NCBI GenBank assembly: GCA_009774895.1
Contig: VSOO01000044.1
Location: forward strand, 1-10,247
Direction of reading: 5' to 3'
Length of the DNA: 10,247 nt
Source of the DNA: Alistipes sp.
GTDB lineage: Bacteria > Bacteroidota > Bacteroidia > Bacteroidales > Rikenellaceae
Shown: in pieces, positions 1-7,217 of the stretch
Layout of the letters: each line of letters opens with the position of its first letter
How positions within the stretch are numbered: the first letter of the stretch is position 1
The notes under the pieces: model-generated
What the model was told of the DNA's origin: nothing
What the model saw: the letters and a program-made list of their open reading frames with translations, nothing else
Databases searched by the model: none
Made by a program: the position numbers and the translations under genes

Positions 1-174
1 AAAAAGTTTTCTGTGTTTCTTCGCGGGCAGCGGCCGCGGTCTTCGGGCGGAATTGCGGCGGGGCGGCCGGGGGGCGTGTGGCCGGGGTGTGCGTTATATA
101 ATATATGTGCCGGACGGAGTGCGCACGACGCCGTGAGCGCCGGAGCCGGAACGTGCACGGGCGCGCGGCGAACG
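1..174. other. Gene-free left edge, one AT-rich island
   Basis: I find no credible gene here. The stretch is very GC-rich apart from the first 20 bases and a short AT island around 94-106 containing TATAAT. That island does not fit the Bacteroidota promoter consensus (TAnnTTTG with TTTG about 20 bp upstream), so I do not call it a promoter. Overlapping reading frames here are antisense extensions over the neighbouring sodium-pump gene. Confidence 0.5.
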
Positions 175-206
175 AAAAAAGGGCCGTCCTTTCGAGACAG
201 CCCTTT
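175..206 (-). terminator. Rho-independent terminator of the methylmalonyl-CoA decarboxylase operon
   Basis: GGGCCGTC (181-188) pairs with GACAGCCC (196-203) with one C/A mismatch, around a 7-nt loop. Three A-T pairs extend the stem (178-180 with 204-206). On the minus strand the stem is followed by six T residues (complement of 175-180), the classic intrinsic terminator layout. It lies about 20 bp past the stop codon of the beta-subunit gene, where transcription of the five-gene operon should end. Confidence 0.85.
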
Positions 207-225
207 CGTAAAGGTTCGTATGCGT

Positions 226-1437
226 TTAGCCCAGGAACGAGAGCAGGATACCTGCCGCAACGGCCGACCCCACCACGCCGGCCACGTTGGGACCCATGGC
301 GTGCATGAGCAGGTAGTTGCCCGGATTCTCCTTCTGGCCCTCGGTCTGCGATACGCGTGCGGCCATCGGGACGGCCGACACGCCGGCCGAGCCGATCAGC
401 GGGTTGATCTTGTTGCCCTCCTTGGCGAAGAGGTTCATGACCTTGGCGAGCAGCACGCCGCCGGCCGTACCCATCGAGAAAGCGATGACGCCCAGCAGCA
501 GGATGCCCAGCGTGCGGAAGTTGAGGAACGCCTCGGCCGTGGCCGTGGCACCCACCGTGAGACCCAGGAAGATCACCACGATGTTCATCAGCTCGTTCTG
601 CACCGTCTTGCTCAGACGGTCCACCACGCCGCACTCCTTCATCAGGTTGCCCAGCATCAGACAGCCGATCAGCGGCGCGGCGCTCGGGAGCAGCAGCGCG
701 ATGATGACCGCGATGATGAGCGGGAAGAGGATCTTCTCGGTTTTCGACACCGGACGCAGCTGGCTCATCTTGATGTTGCGCTCCTTCTTCGTGGTCAGCG
801 CGCGCATGATGGGCGGCTGGATCACGGGAACGAGGGCCATGTAGGAGTAAGCCGCCACGGCGATCGGACCCAGCAGTTCGGGTGCGAGCATCGAGGTGAG
901 GTAGATGGCCGTGGGGCCGTCCGCACCGCCGATGATGCCGATGCTGCCCGCCTCATTGGGCGCGAAGCCCAGGGCGTAGGCGCCGATGAAGGTGAGGAAG
1001 ATGCCGATCTGGGCCGCAGCGCCCAGCAGGAAGCTCTTGGGGTTGGCGATCAGCGGACCGAAGTCGGTCATGGCGCCCACGCCCACGAAGATCAGACAGG
1101 GGTAGATGCCGAGCTTCACGCCCAGGTAGAGGTAGTCGAGCAGACCGGCCTGCTCCACGAAGACGTCCCAATGCACGTGGCCGCCCGCGAAAAGCGCCGT
1201 GTGGTAGAGGTTCGCATCGGGAAGGTTGGTCAGCAGCATGCCGAACGCGAGCGTCAGCAGCAGCAGGGGTTCGAACTTGTGGCGGATGGCCAGATAGAGC
1301 AGCAGGAATGCGATGCAGATCATGGCGATGCTGCCCGGTCCCATGCTGGAGATCAGGCCCGCGATGCCGGTCGATTCGACGAAAGTCCGCAGACTCTCCC
1401 ACACGAAGCCGGTACCGGAGGTTAGCAGAGTGCCCAT
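226..1437 (-). CDS. mmdB: Na+-translocating methylmalonyl-CoA decarboxylase, beta subunit (OadB/MmdB/GcdB family)
   Basis: This 403-residue integral membrane protein is the ion-pumping subunit of a biotin-dependent sodium-transporting decarboxylase. It decarboxylates carboxybiotin and exports Na+ across the inner membrane. Many hydrophobic segments run through it. Family hallmarks are [10 protein letters not shown] (170-179) with D173, AYSYMALVP (196-204) with Y199, and [20 protein letters not shown] (345-364) with N345, G349, S354 and R361. By spacing these match the Asp203, Tyr229, Asn373, Gly377, Ser382 and Arg389 positions known from Klebsiella OadB (numbers from memory), so the Na+ site looks intact. 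The ATG lies 4 bp after the biotin-carrier stop codon. It is the last gene of the operon, before a terminator. Sequence alone would also fit an oxaloacetate or glutaconyl-CoA decarboxylase; the epimerase in the same operon decides for methylmalonyl-CoA. Confidence 0.93.
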   Translation of the reverse strand: MGTLLTSGTGFVWESLRTFVESTGIAGLISSMGPGSIAMICIAFLLLYLAIRHKFEPLLLLTLAFGMLLTNLPDANLYHTALFAGGHVHWDVFVEQAGLLDYLYLGVKLGIYPCLIFVGVGAMTDFGPLIANPKSFLLGAAAQIGIFLTFIGAYALGFAPNEAGSIGIIGGADGPTAIYLTSMLAPELLGPIAVAAYSYMALVPVIQPPIMRALTTKKERNIKMSQLRPVSKTEKILFPLIIAVIIALLLPSAAPLIGCLMLGNLMKECGVVDRLSKTVQNELMNIVVIFLGLTVGATATAEAFLNFRTLGILLLGVIAFSMGTAGGVLLAKVMNLFAKEGNKINPLIGSAGVSAVPMAARVSQTEGQKENPGNYLLMHAMGPNVAGVVGSAVAAGILLSFLG

Positions 1438-1441
1438 AGCC

Positions 1442-1903
1442 TTACTCGATCACGATTAAGTTATCGCCCTCCATGACCGTGGCGCCCTGCTGCACGAGGA
1501 TCTCCTTCACCACACCGCCGCGGTCCGCGTCGATGTTGTTCTCCATCTTCATGGCTTCCAGCACGAGGAGCGTCTGACCTGCGGTCACCGTGTCGCCCAC
1601 GGCGACCTTCACGCCGAGCACCGTACCCGGCAGCGGGCACTTCACCGCATAGCCCGACGTGGGGGCTGCGGCGGCGATGCGCGGCGACGGCGCGGCACCC
1701 GAGGGGGTGATCATCGCGCTGTTGGCCGACTTGGGGGCCGGAGCCACCTGCGGTTTCGACGCGGGCAGGGTCTTGGCGCCCTCGATCTCGACTTCGTAGG
1801 CTACGCCGTTCACCACCACGTGGGCCAACGCCGAGGTCTCGTTTACGTCGTCGATCTGAACGTCGTAATTATGTCCGTTGATTTTCAGTGAGTAATCTTT
1901 CAT
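1442..1903 (-). CDS. mmdC: Biotin carboxyl carrier subunit (gamma) of the decarboxylase
   Basis: This 153-residue biotin carrier moves CO2 from the alpha subunit (carboxyltransferase) to the beta subunit (membrane decarboxylase). The N-terminal part (about 1-42) is a small domain with alternating beta-type segments, followed by an Ala/Pro-rich flexible linker (about 45-80). The C-terminal biotinyl/lipoyl domain (about 85-153) carries the biotinylation motif EAMKMEN (116-122), in which K119 is the predicted biotinylated lysine. Pro-Leu-Pro-Gly (90-93) at the domain start is typical. The length fits the free-standing gamma subunits of Na+ pumps rather than an oxaloacetate decarboxylase in which the biotin domain is fused to the alpha subunit. 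The spacing is 8 bp after oadG and 4 bp before the beta gene, so co-transcription is almost certain. Confidence 0.93.
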   Translation of the reverse strand: MKDYSLKINGHNYDVQIDDVNETSALAHVVVNGVAYEVEIEGAKTLPASKPQVAPAPKSANSAMITPSGAAPSPRIAAAAPTSGYAVKCPLPGTVLGVKVAVGDTVTAGQTLLVLEAMKMENNIDADRGGVVKEILVQQGATVMEGDNLIVIE

Positions 1904-1911
1904 TGTTCTGT

Positions 1912-2247
1912 TTATTTTCTGTCAGGCAACTGAGTTAAACCGTGAATTTTCGAGTTCCAGGGCGAGTAGGCTCGCTTGATGCCGAGGATGGTCAGCACTT
2001 CGGACTCCTTGTCGTGCAGGGCGCCGCGGTAGATCTTCAGCGCCGTGGCGATGGCTGCGATCACCTCGTCCTCCACCTCCGCCACGGCGGCGGGGGTGTT
2101 GGCGCGGCGGTAGGTGAAGAACATGCCGAAGAGCTTCATCACGCCCACCAGCAGCATGAGCATGATCACCACCAGGCAGAAGCCGATGAGCGCCACCCAC
2201 AGAATCTCCGACCAGCCCCATGCGGTCGCTATTAACGTCGTTATCAT
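1912..2247 (-). CDS. mmdD: OadG-family small membrane subunit (delta) of the decarboxylase
   Basis: This 111-residue protein has one strongly hydrophobic segment (about 15-45, rich in Leu, Val, Ile and Met) near the N-terminus and a polar cytoplasmic tail. That is the layout of OadG/MmdD subunits, which tether the soluble carboxyltransferase and carrier to the membrane beta subunit. A helical, acidic part (about 54-85) and a C-terminal stretch around SPWNSKIHGL follow. The gene sits between the alpha and gamma genes, 12 bp and 8 bp from its neighbours. This matches the Veillonella order mmdA-D-(E)-C-B known from the literature, without a separate mmdE. Assignment rests on size, topology and position more than on conserved motifs. 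Confidence 0.85.
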   Translation of the reverse strand: MITTLIATAWGWSEILWVALIGFCLVVIMLMLLVGVMKLFGMFFTYRRANTPAAVAEVEDEVIAAIATALKIYRGALHDKESEVLTILGIKRAYSPWNSKIHGLTQLPDRK

Positions 2248-2259
2248 GGTCGGACGGGA

Positions 2260-3822
2260 TTACAGGGGAATATTCGAATGTTTCTTCGCCGGGTTCTGCA
2301 AACGTTTCGTGGCCAGCGACTGGAGTGCGCGGATGATGCGGAAGCGCGTGTTGCGCGGCTCGATCACGTCGTCGATGTAGCCGTAGCGTGCGGCGTTGTA
2401 GGGGTTGGAGAACTTGTCGTTGTACTCCTGCTCCTTCTCGGCCACGAACTTGGCTTTCTCCGCCGGATCGGTGAAGCCCGCCAGCTCCTTGGCCTGGAGC
2501 ACCTCCACGGCGCCGCTGGCACCCATCACGGCGATCTCGGCCGTAGGCCATGCGTAGTTGATGTCGCCGCGGATGTGCTTCGACGACATGACGATGTAGG
2601 CGCCGCCGTAGGCCTTGCGCAGCGTCACGGTGACCTTCGGCACCGTGGCCTCGCAGTAGGCGAAGAGCAGCTTGGCGCCGTGCGTGATCACGCCGCCGTA
2701 CTCCTGGGTGGTACCCGGCAGGAAGCCCGGCACATCGACCAGCGTCACGAGCGGAATGTTGAACGCGTCGCAGAAACGCACGAAGCGTGCGGCCTTGCGG
2801 CTGGCGTTGATGTCCAGCACGCCGGCCATGAACTTGGGCTGGTTGGCGATGATGCCGACCGACTGGCCGTTGAAGCGCGCGAAGCAGGTGATGATGTTCT
2901 TGGCGTAGCCGGCGGCCGATTCGAGGTATTCGCCGTTATCGACGATAGCGCGGATGACCTCGGCCATGTCGTAGGGTTTGTTGGCGTTGTCGGGGATGAT
3001 CTCGTTGAGCGAGTCCTCCAGACGGGTGATCTTGTCGGTGCAGACGGCCAGCGGAGCGTCCTCCATGTTGTTCTGCGGCATGTAGGAGAGGAGCTTGCGG
3101 ATCAGCTCGATGCCCTCGTCCTCGGTATCCACGGCGAACTGCGCCACGCCCGACTTGGTCGTGTGCATCATGGCGCCGCCGAGCTGCTCCTGCGTCACGT
3201 CCTCGCCCGTCACGGTCTTCACCACTTTCGGGCCTGTGAGGAACATGTTGGAGGTCTCTTTCTTCATGATGATGAAGTCGGTCAGCGCGGGCGAGTAGAC
3301 CGCGCCGCCGGCGCAGGGGCCGAAGATGGCCGAGATCTGCGGGATCACGCCCGAGGCCATCACGTTGCGCTGGAAGATGTTGGCATAGCCGGCCAGGGCG
3401 TTCACGCCCTCCTGGATGCGGGCGCCGCCCGAGTCGTTGATGCCGATGCAGGGGGCGCCGTTGCGCATGGCCATGTCCATGACCTTGCAGATCTTGTCCG
3501 ACATCGAGAGCGACAGCGAACCCGCCGTGACGGTGAAGTCCTGTGCGAAGACGTACACCAGGCGGCCTTCGATCGTACCGTAGCCGGTCACCACGCCGTC
3601 GCCGAAGGTGTGCTTCTTCTCCATGCCGAAGTCGTAGCAGCGGTGCGTTACGAACATGTCGAACTCCTCGAAGCTGCCCTCGTCGAGCAGCATCTGGATG
3701 CGTTCGCGGGCCGTGTACTTGCCCTTTTCGTGCTGCTTGTCGATGGCCTTCTGGCCGCCGCCCATGCGCGCGGTTTCGCGGTTCTCGATCAGTTTGTTGA
3801 TCTTGTTCTGAATTTCACTCAT
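2260..3822 (-). CDS. mmdA: Methylmalonyl-CoA decarboxylase alpha subunit / propionyl-CoA carboxylase-type carboxyltransferase
   Basis: This 520-residue carboxyltransferase of the PccB/MmdA family transfers the carboxyl group of methylmalonyl-CoA to biotin on the gamma subunit, releasing propionyl-CoA. Both crotonase-like halves are present. The N-terminal half has [11 protein letters not shown] (129-139) and [16 protein letters not shown] (168-183). The C-terminal half has DVPGFLPG (363-370) and [14 protein letters not shown] (402-415). The Gly-Gly turns in these motifs form the two oxyanion holes of the family. The length is normal for the family. The start gives the usual N-terminus ([16 protein letters not shown]), 10 bp after the epimerase stop. 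The enzyme could also serve a propionyl-CoA carboxylase. However, the linked beta and delta pump genes and the absence of a biotin carboxylase (AccC-type) gene support decarboxylation coupled to Na+ export. Confidence 0.95.
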   Translation of the reverse strand: MSEIQNKINKLIENRETARMGGGQKAIDKQHEKGKYTARERIQMLLDEGSFEEFDMFVTHRCYDFGMEKKHTFGDGVVTGYGTIEGRLVYVFAQDFTVTAGSLSLSMSDKICKVMDMAMRNGAPCIGINDSGGARIQEGVNALAGYANIFQRNVMASGVIPQISAIFGPCAGGAVYSPALTDFIIMKKETSNMFLTGPKVVKTVTGEDVTQEQLGGAMMHTTKSGVAQFAVDTEDEGIELIRKLLSYMPQNNMEDAPLAVCTDKITRLEDSLNEIIPDNANKPYDMAEVIRAIVDNGEYLESAAGYAKNIITCFARFNGQSVGIIANQPKFMAGVLDINASRKAARFVRFCDAFNIPLVTLVDVPGFLPGTTQEYGGVITHGAKLLFAYCEATVPKVTVTLRKAYGGAYIVMSSKHIRGDINYAWPTAEIAVMGASGAVEVLQAKELAGFTDPAEKAKFVAEKEQEYNDKFSNPYNAARYGYIDDVIEPRNTRFRIIRALQSLATKRLQNPAKKHSNIPL

Positions 3823-3832
3823 GACGGTCGGA

Positions 3833-4243
3833 TTATTTGTTTTTGTTCTCGCAAAGCTCGGTCAGGATGCCCTGGGTCGATTTGGGGTGCAGGAAGGCGA
3901 TGGTCATGCCCTCGGCGCCCTTGCGCGGGGTCTTGTCGATCAGGCGGATGCCCTGGGCCTCGGCGTCGGCGAGCTGCTCCTCGATGCCCTCGCAGGCCAG
4001 TGCCATGTGGTGGATGCCCACGCCGCGCGTCTCGATGAACTTGGCGATCGTCGAGTCCTCGGACATGGGTTCGAGCAGTTCGATCTTGGTCTGGCCCAGA
4101 CGGAAGAATGCGGTGCGTACCTTCTGGTCGGCAACCTCCTCCACTGCATAGCATTTCAGGCCCATAACGTTCTCCCAGTAGGGAATCGCTTCGTCGAGGC
4201 TCTTGACGGCGATGCCGAGATGTTCGATGTGTGATACTTTCAT
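3833..4243 (-). CDS. mce: Methylmalonyl-CoA epimerase
   Basis: This 136-residue protein of the vicinal oxygen chelate (glyoxalase) fold interconverts (R)- and (S)-methylmalonyl-CoA, linking the B12-dependent mutase product to the decarboxylase. Two beta-alpha-beta-beta-beta modules are visible, beginning at HIEHLGIAV (5-13) and GIHHMALAC (76-84). H8, H79 and E129 (in GILTELCE) sit at the expected metal-ligand positions, and the fourth ligand is probably E55 in KIELLEP. The length is typical. It is the first gene of the operon, 10 bp ahead of mmdA, behind a 5' leader of about 60 nt and a Bacteroidota promoter. Its presence is the best evidence that the downstream pump acts on methylmalonyl-CoA. 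Confidence 0.95.
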   Translation of the reverse strand: MKVSHIEHLGIAVKSLDEAIPYWENVMGLKCYAVEEVADQKVRTAFFRLGQTKIELLEPMSEDSTIAKFIETRGVGIHHMALACEGIEEQLADAEAQGIRLIDKTPRKGAEGMTIAFLHPKSTQGILTELCENKNK

Positions 4244-4291
4244 GATTCGAAGAATAATTTAAGTTAGTATTGATTCGTCTGCTAAAATAAA

Positions 4292-4313
4292 GTGTACGCA
4301 CTTTCGCGCACAC
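4292..4313. repeat. Inverted repeat at the predicted mce operon transcription start
   Basis: GTGTACGC (4292-4299) and GCGCACAC (4306-4313) form an inverted repeat with one mismatch and a 6-nt spacer. It begins at the edge of the predicted -7 box and covers the expected transcription start. It could be a repressor operator or a hairpin at the 5' end of the mRNA. No regulator gene is adjacent, so the role is open. Confidence 0.4.
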
Positions 4314-4343
4314 AAAGATAGGAATCTATTTCCGAAATAAAAA
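4313..4343 (-). promoter_or_regulatory. Bacteroidota-type promoter of the mce-mmdADCB operon
   Basis: Read on the minus strand, TATCTTTG (complement of 4313-4320) fits the Bacteroidota -7 consensus TAnnTTTG. A T-rich tract (TTTT, complement of 4340-4343) lies 19 bp upstream, where TTTG is expected. Transcription should start near 4305, giving a leader of about 60 nt before the epimerase ATG. No Shine-Dalgarno is seen, which is usual for the phylum. Confidence 0.7.
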
Positions 4344-4468
4344 ACGGTTTCGCGCTAATTTTTCACCTCTTTCCGGTACGCAGGACGCGGTGCCGGACGG
4401 AGCGCGGACGGCTTCGCGGCACGAAATGCCGGCCCGGGCGCCGGCGGGCCGTTCGCGGCGGACACGAC

Positions 4469-4508
4469 GCCTCCCGCCCGTCCGGAATGCGCCGGGCGGG
4501 CGGGAGGC
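4469..4508 (-). terminator. GC-rich stem-loop after the glycosyltransferase gene
   Basis: GCCTCCCGCCCG (4469-4480) and CGGGCGGGAGGC (4497-4508) form a perfect 12-bp stem with a 16-nt loop that can itself pair. It starts 14 bp beyond the glycosyltransferase stop codon. There is no T tract on either strand, so it is not a textbook intrinsic terminator. It may stabilise the 3' end, or help separate this gene from the mce operon transcribed in the same direction. Confidence 0.5.
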
Positions 4509-4522
4509 TGCGCGTAGGCGGA

Positions 4523-5530
4523 TCACACGTCGGTCGGGACGGGGCGGAGCGAGGCGTAGATTTCGTTCAGACGGCGCACGATGTGCTCCTCGTCGAAGAG
4601 CGCCGCGCGCTCCCGTTCGCGGCGGACGAGCCGTTCGCGGAGCGCGCCGTCGCGCAGGGTGCGGAGTGCCCGCACCAGGTCGTCCACCGATCCGGGCGTG
4701 ACGTAGAGCGCGGCTTCGGCCGCGGCCTCGCGGAAGTCGAGGCGGTCGCTCAGGATCAGCGGCGTGCCGGCGCGCATGGCCTCCACGGCGGGGCGGATCG
4801 AGGCCTCGGCGTGTGTGTCGGGCGTGCAGACCAGCGCGTCGGCCATGCGGAGCAGCGTCCGCCGCTCTCCGGGGGTCGATTCGTAGATGAAGACCGTGCG
4901 TGCGGCCAGACCCGCGGCGCGGGCGTAGCCGAGCAGGAAGTCGGCATAGGGGGTGTGGCGGCCGCAGAATACGGCGTGGGCGGCATCCGTCTCGATCAGG
5001 GCGTCGATCAGGGCCAGGGGGTTGAGGTGGGGCGAGCACACCCCGTCGGCCAGCACGAAACGGCGGGGCAGGCCGAACTTCCGCCGCACGTGCTCGCACT
5101 CCGCGTCGGTGCAGCGGGTCTCGTCGGGCGGGCAGGCGGCCAGCGGGGGCACCACGCGGATCTTGCGCGTGTCGATGCCGAGGCGCCGTGCGAGCTCCTC
5201 CTTGGCTGCGCGGTCGAGCGTGATGATGCAGTGCGCCCTGCGGCACGAGAAGCGGCACAGGCGGAGCAGGACGAGGCGTTCGAGGAGCGAGTAGCGGTGC
5301 GGATGGCGCAGGAAATCGAGATCGGCCACCGTCACCACGCGGAGGATGCCGTGCAGGTGTGTCGCCAGGGGCAGGGGCAGGCTGCTGCCGTGGTAGAGGT
5401 CCGCGTCGGCGCAGCGGCGCGCGTCGGTCACGCACCGGTGCTGCGGCGCGTATTTGGCGAGCAGTTCGGCCAGACGCCGGGCATAGGGCGCCGACGGGGT
5501 TGCGGAGGCGGGGTCGAGTCCGATTTTCAT
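4523..5530 (-). CDS. Glycosyltransferase, GT4-like (GT-B fold)
   Basis: This 335-residue protein resembles retaining GT4-family glycosyltransferases, which transfer a sugar from a nucleotide-sugar donor to a surface polysaccharide or glycolipid. The N-terminal half has a Rossmann-like layout with VVTVADLDFLRHPHRYS (65-81), similar to the acceptor-side motif of the family, then CIITLDRAAKEEL (101-113). The C-terminal half has the donor-site EX7E motif in HAEASIRPAVEAMRAGTP (240-257), with E242 and E250. It is slightly shorter than typical GT4 enzymes (350-400 residues). No signal peptide or membrane helix is evident. It stands alone: the gene upstream is divergent and the operon downstream has its own promoter, so donor and acceptor cannot be inferred. 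A longer overlapping frame on the same strand (to 4326) gives an Arg/Pro-rich product and was discarded. Confidence 0.85.
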   Translation of the reverse strand: MKIGLDPASATPSAPYARRLAELLAKYAPQHRCVTDARRCADADLYHGSSLPLPLATHLHGILRVVTVADLDFLRHPHRYSLLERLVLLRLCRFSCRRAHCIITLDRAAKEELARRLGIDTRKIRVVPPLAACPPDETRCTDAECEHVRRKFGLPRRFVLADGVCSPHLNPLALIDALIETDAAHAVFCGRHTPYADFLLGYARAAGLAARTVFIYESTPGERRTLLRMADALVCTPDTHAEASIRPAVEAMRAGTPLILSDRLDFREAAAEAALYVTPGSVDDLVRALRTLRDGALRERLVRRERERAALFDEEHIVRRLNEIYASLRPVPTDV

Positions 5531-5557
5531 GGCAAAAAATCAAGTTGAACGTAAAAA

Positions 5558-5590
5558 TTTCGTCATTCCGGCAAATAATTCGTATCTTCG
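5558..5590 (+). promoter_or_regulatory. Probable promoter of the redoxin-like/meaB/lipoprotein unit
   Basis: TATCTTCG (5583-5590) differs by one base from the Bacteroidota -7 consensus TAnnTTTG. TTTC (5558-5561) lies 21 bp upstream in place of TTTG. The start codon at 5612 would leave a leader of only about 15 nt. The 81-bp gap also serves the divergent glycosyltransferase gene, for which I see no good match to the consensus. Confidence 0.5.
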
Positions 5591-5611
5591 CTCGAAATAA
5601 AGACGCACGCT

Positions 5612-6076
5612 ATGAAACGAGCACTCCTTATTTCCGTACTGTCGCTGCTGGCGGCGACAGGACTCCGGGCGCAGAACGTCGCGCTCGGCGAGCGGGTTCC
5701 CGAACTGAAGTCCGTCGAGTGGCTCGACGGTGCGGCTCCGGCGGCGGCGCCCCTCACCTACATCGAGTTCTTCCACTCCTCGAACAGCGAGGCGCTGCGG
5801 TCGCTCGACCGGCTGAAGGAGACCGTCGAGGCCCTGGGCGGCCGCCTGCGCGCGGTGGTCGTCATGCGCGAGCGCACCGAGCGCGCACTGGCGATGGTGG
5901 CCCCCTACCGCAGCGGGCGGATCGGCGTCGCGTACGACGCCGATGGCCGCATCTTCGACGCGTTCGGCGTCACGTACGTCTCGTTCGGGGTACTGACCGA
6001 TGCCAAAAACCGTGCCTTGTGGATGGGCAACACGCTGCGGATAACCCCTGACTTCATCGAACAAACAGTGCAATAA
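5612..6076 (+). CDS. Exported thioredoxin-fold protein lacking redox cysteines
   Basis: This 154-residue protein has a clear signal peptide (MKRALLISVLSLLAATGLRA, 1-20, probably cleaved after A20), so it acts in the periplasm. The mature part resembles TlpA/redoxin domains: LTYIEFFHSSNSEALRSLDRLK (about 48-69) corresponds to the strand, active-site turn and helix of a thioredoxin, and AFGVTYVSFGVLTDAKNRALW (about 117-137) to the segment that normally contains the cis-proline. The active-site turn reads FFHSSNSEA where a redoxin would have W-C-x-x-C. The protein contains no cysteine and no proline at the cis-Pro site. It cannot be a thiol oxidoreductase; binding or scaffolding is more likely. 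The stop codon is 4 bp before meaB, implying co-transcription. The function is unknown, and the fold assignment is by pattern only. Confidence 0.75.
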   Translation: MKRALLISVLSLLAATGLRAQNVALGERVPELKSVEWLDGAAPAAAPLTYIEFFHSSNSEALRSLDRLKETVEALGGRLRAVVVMRERTERALAMVAPYRSGRIGVAYDADGRIFDAFGVTYVSFGVLTDAKNRALWMGNTLRITPDFIEQTVQ

Positions 6077-6080
6077 CCCC

Positions 6081-7217
6081 ATGTCGTTCACCAAGATCAA
6101 CCACTACGAGAAAGAGTATATAGACGCTCACTGCCACAGTGCGCTCAACGTGACGGAGGGCGTCGCGGAGCAGCCCATTACGAACCCCTATTTCAAGAAG
6201 CGCCGGAAACGGGCGCTCACCGTCGAGGAGTACGTGGAGGGCATCCTGCGCGGCGACATCACCGTGTTGTCGCAGGCCATCACGCTCATCGAGAGCAACA
6301 ACCCCGCGCACTACGCCCAGGCGCAGCAGATCATCGAGCGCTGCCTGCCCCACTCCGGGCGGTCGGTGCGCATCGGCATCACTGGTGTGCCGGGGGCCGG
6401 CAAATCGACCTTCATCGAGGCCGTGGGCAACATGGTCACCTCGTTGCGCCACCGCCTCGCGGTGCTGGCCATCGACCCCAGTTCGGAGCGCAGCGGCGGT
6501 TCGATCCTGGGCGACAAGACCCGCATGGAGAGCATCACGAACAATCCCGACGTCTTCATCCGTCCCTCGCCCTCGGCCGGATCGCTGGGCGGCGTGGCGC
6601 GCAAGACGCGCGAGACGATCGTGCTGTGCGAGGCCGCGGGTTTCGACGTGATCTTCATCGAGACGGTGGGCGTGGGGCAGTCCGAGACCGCCGTGCACTC
6701 GATGGTCGATATGTTCATGCTGTTGCAGATTTCGGGCGCCGGCGACGAGTTGCAGGGCATCAAGCGCGGCATCATGGAGATGGCCGACATGATGGTCATC
6801 ACCAAGGCCGACGGCGAGAACCTCCATAAGGCCGAGCTGGCCCGCACGCAGTTCCAGAGCGCGCTGCGCCTATTCCCGATGCCCGAGTCGGAGTGGCGGC
6901 CGCGGGTCTACACCTGCTCGTCGGTGGACCGCACGGGCCTTGAGGAGGTGTGGGCCGGCGTGGAGCAGTTCCTCGAACACACCGGGCGCAACGGCTACTT
7001 CACGCACAACCGCAGCCGGCAGAACAAATACTGGATGTACGAGACGATCAACGAGACGCTGCGCAACGCCTTCTATCGCGACCCGCGCGTGGAGGCGGCG
7101 ATCGGCGACTGCGAGCAGCGGGTGCTCGATGCGCGGCTCAGCTCCTTCATCGCGGCCAAGGAGCTGCTGGACATCTATTTCGGCGAACGCGAAACAACGG
7201 AAAAACACGAAGCATGA
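6081..7217 (+). CDS. meaB: MeaB/ArgK-type GTPase, chaperone of methylmalonyl-CoA mutase
   Basis: This 378-residue G3E-family P-loop GTPase guards and reactivates adenosylcobalamin-dependent methylmalonyl-CoA mutase in the cytoplasm, gating cofactor loading by GTP hydrolysis. Motifs in order: Walker A GVPGAGKST (102-110), IDPSSERSGGSILGDKTRM (131-149) with the switch region, ETVGVGQSE (194-202), and the base-recognition motif as TKAD (241-244; NKxD is usual). A C-terminal dimerisation segment follows. About 45 residues precede the conserved core (HYEKEYIDAHCHS onward). An N-terminal stretch of this kind is usual, as I recall, for Bacteroidota MeaB, so the start at 6081 is kept. It lies 4 bp after the redoxin-like gene, and its TGA overlaps the ATG of the lipoprotein gene. 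The mutase genes mutA/mutB are outside the window, but the partner enzymes Mce and Mmd are encoded 2 kb away. Confidence 0.95.
   Translation: MSFTKINHYEKEYIDAHCHSALNVTEGVAEQPITNPYFKKRRKRALTVEEYVEGILRGDITVLSQAITLIESNNPAHYAQAQQIIERCLPHSGRSVRIGITGVPGAGKSTFIEAVGNMVTSLRHRLAVLAIDPSSERSGGSILGDKTRMESITNNPDVFIRPSPSAGSLGGVARKTRETIVLCEAAGFDVIFIETVGVGQSETAVHSMVDMFMLLQISGAGDELQGIKRGIMEMADMMVITKADGENLHKAELARTQFQSALRLFPMPESEWRPRVYTCSSVDRTGLEEVWAGVEQFLEHTGRNGYFTHNRSRQNKYWMYETINETLRNAFYRDPRVEAAIGDCEQRVLDARLSSFIAAKELLDIYFGERETTEKHEA

Noticed and set aside
94..107. AT-rich island containing TATAAT, considered as a promoter
   Set aside because: It does not match the Bacteroidota consensus, and no gene starts just downstream on either strand.
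13..1425. A 470-codon plus-strand open frame opposite the beta-subunit gene
   Set aside because: It is antisense to a membrane protein with clear family motifs. The product is rich in His, Arg, Gln and Asp with no domain pattern, a common artefact in GC-rich DNA.
2278..4038. A 586-codon plus-strand open frame opposite mmdA and mce
   Set aside because: It covers two unmistakable genes on the other strand, has biased composition and shows no recognisable motif.
4326..5543. A longer minus-strand frame overlapping the glycosyltransferase
   Set aside because: Its product is an Arg/Pro-rich low-complexity chain. The 335-residue frame carries the GT4 EX7E motif and sensible secondary structure.
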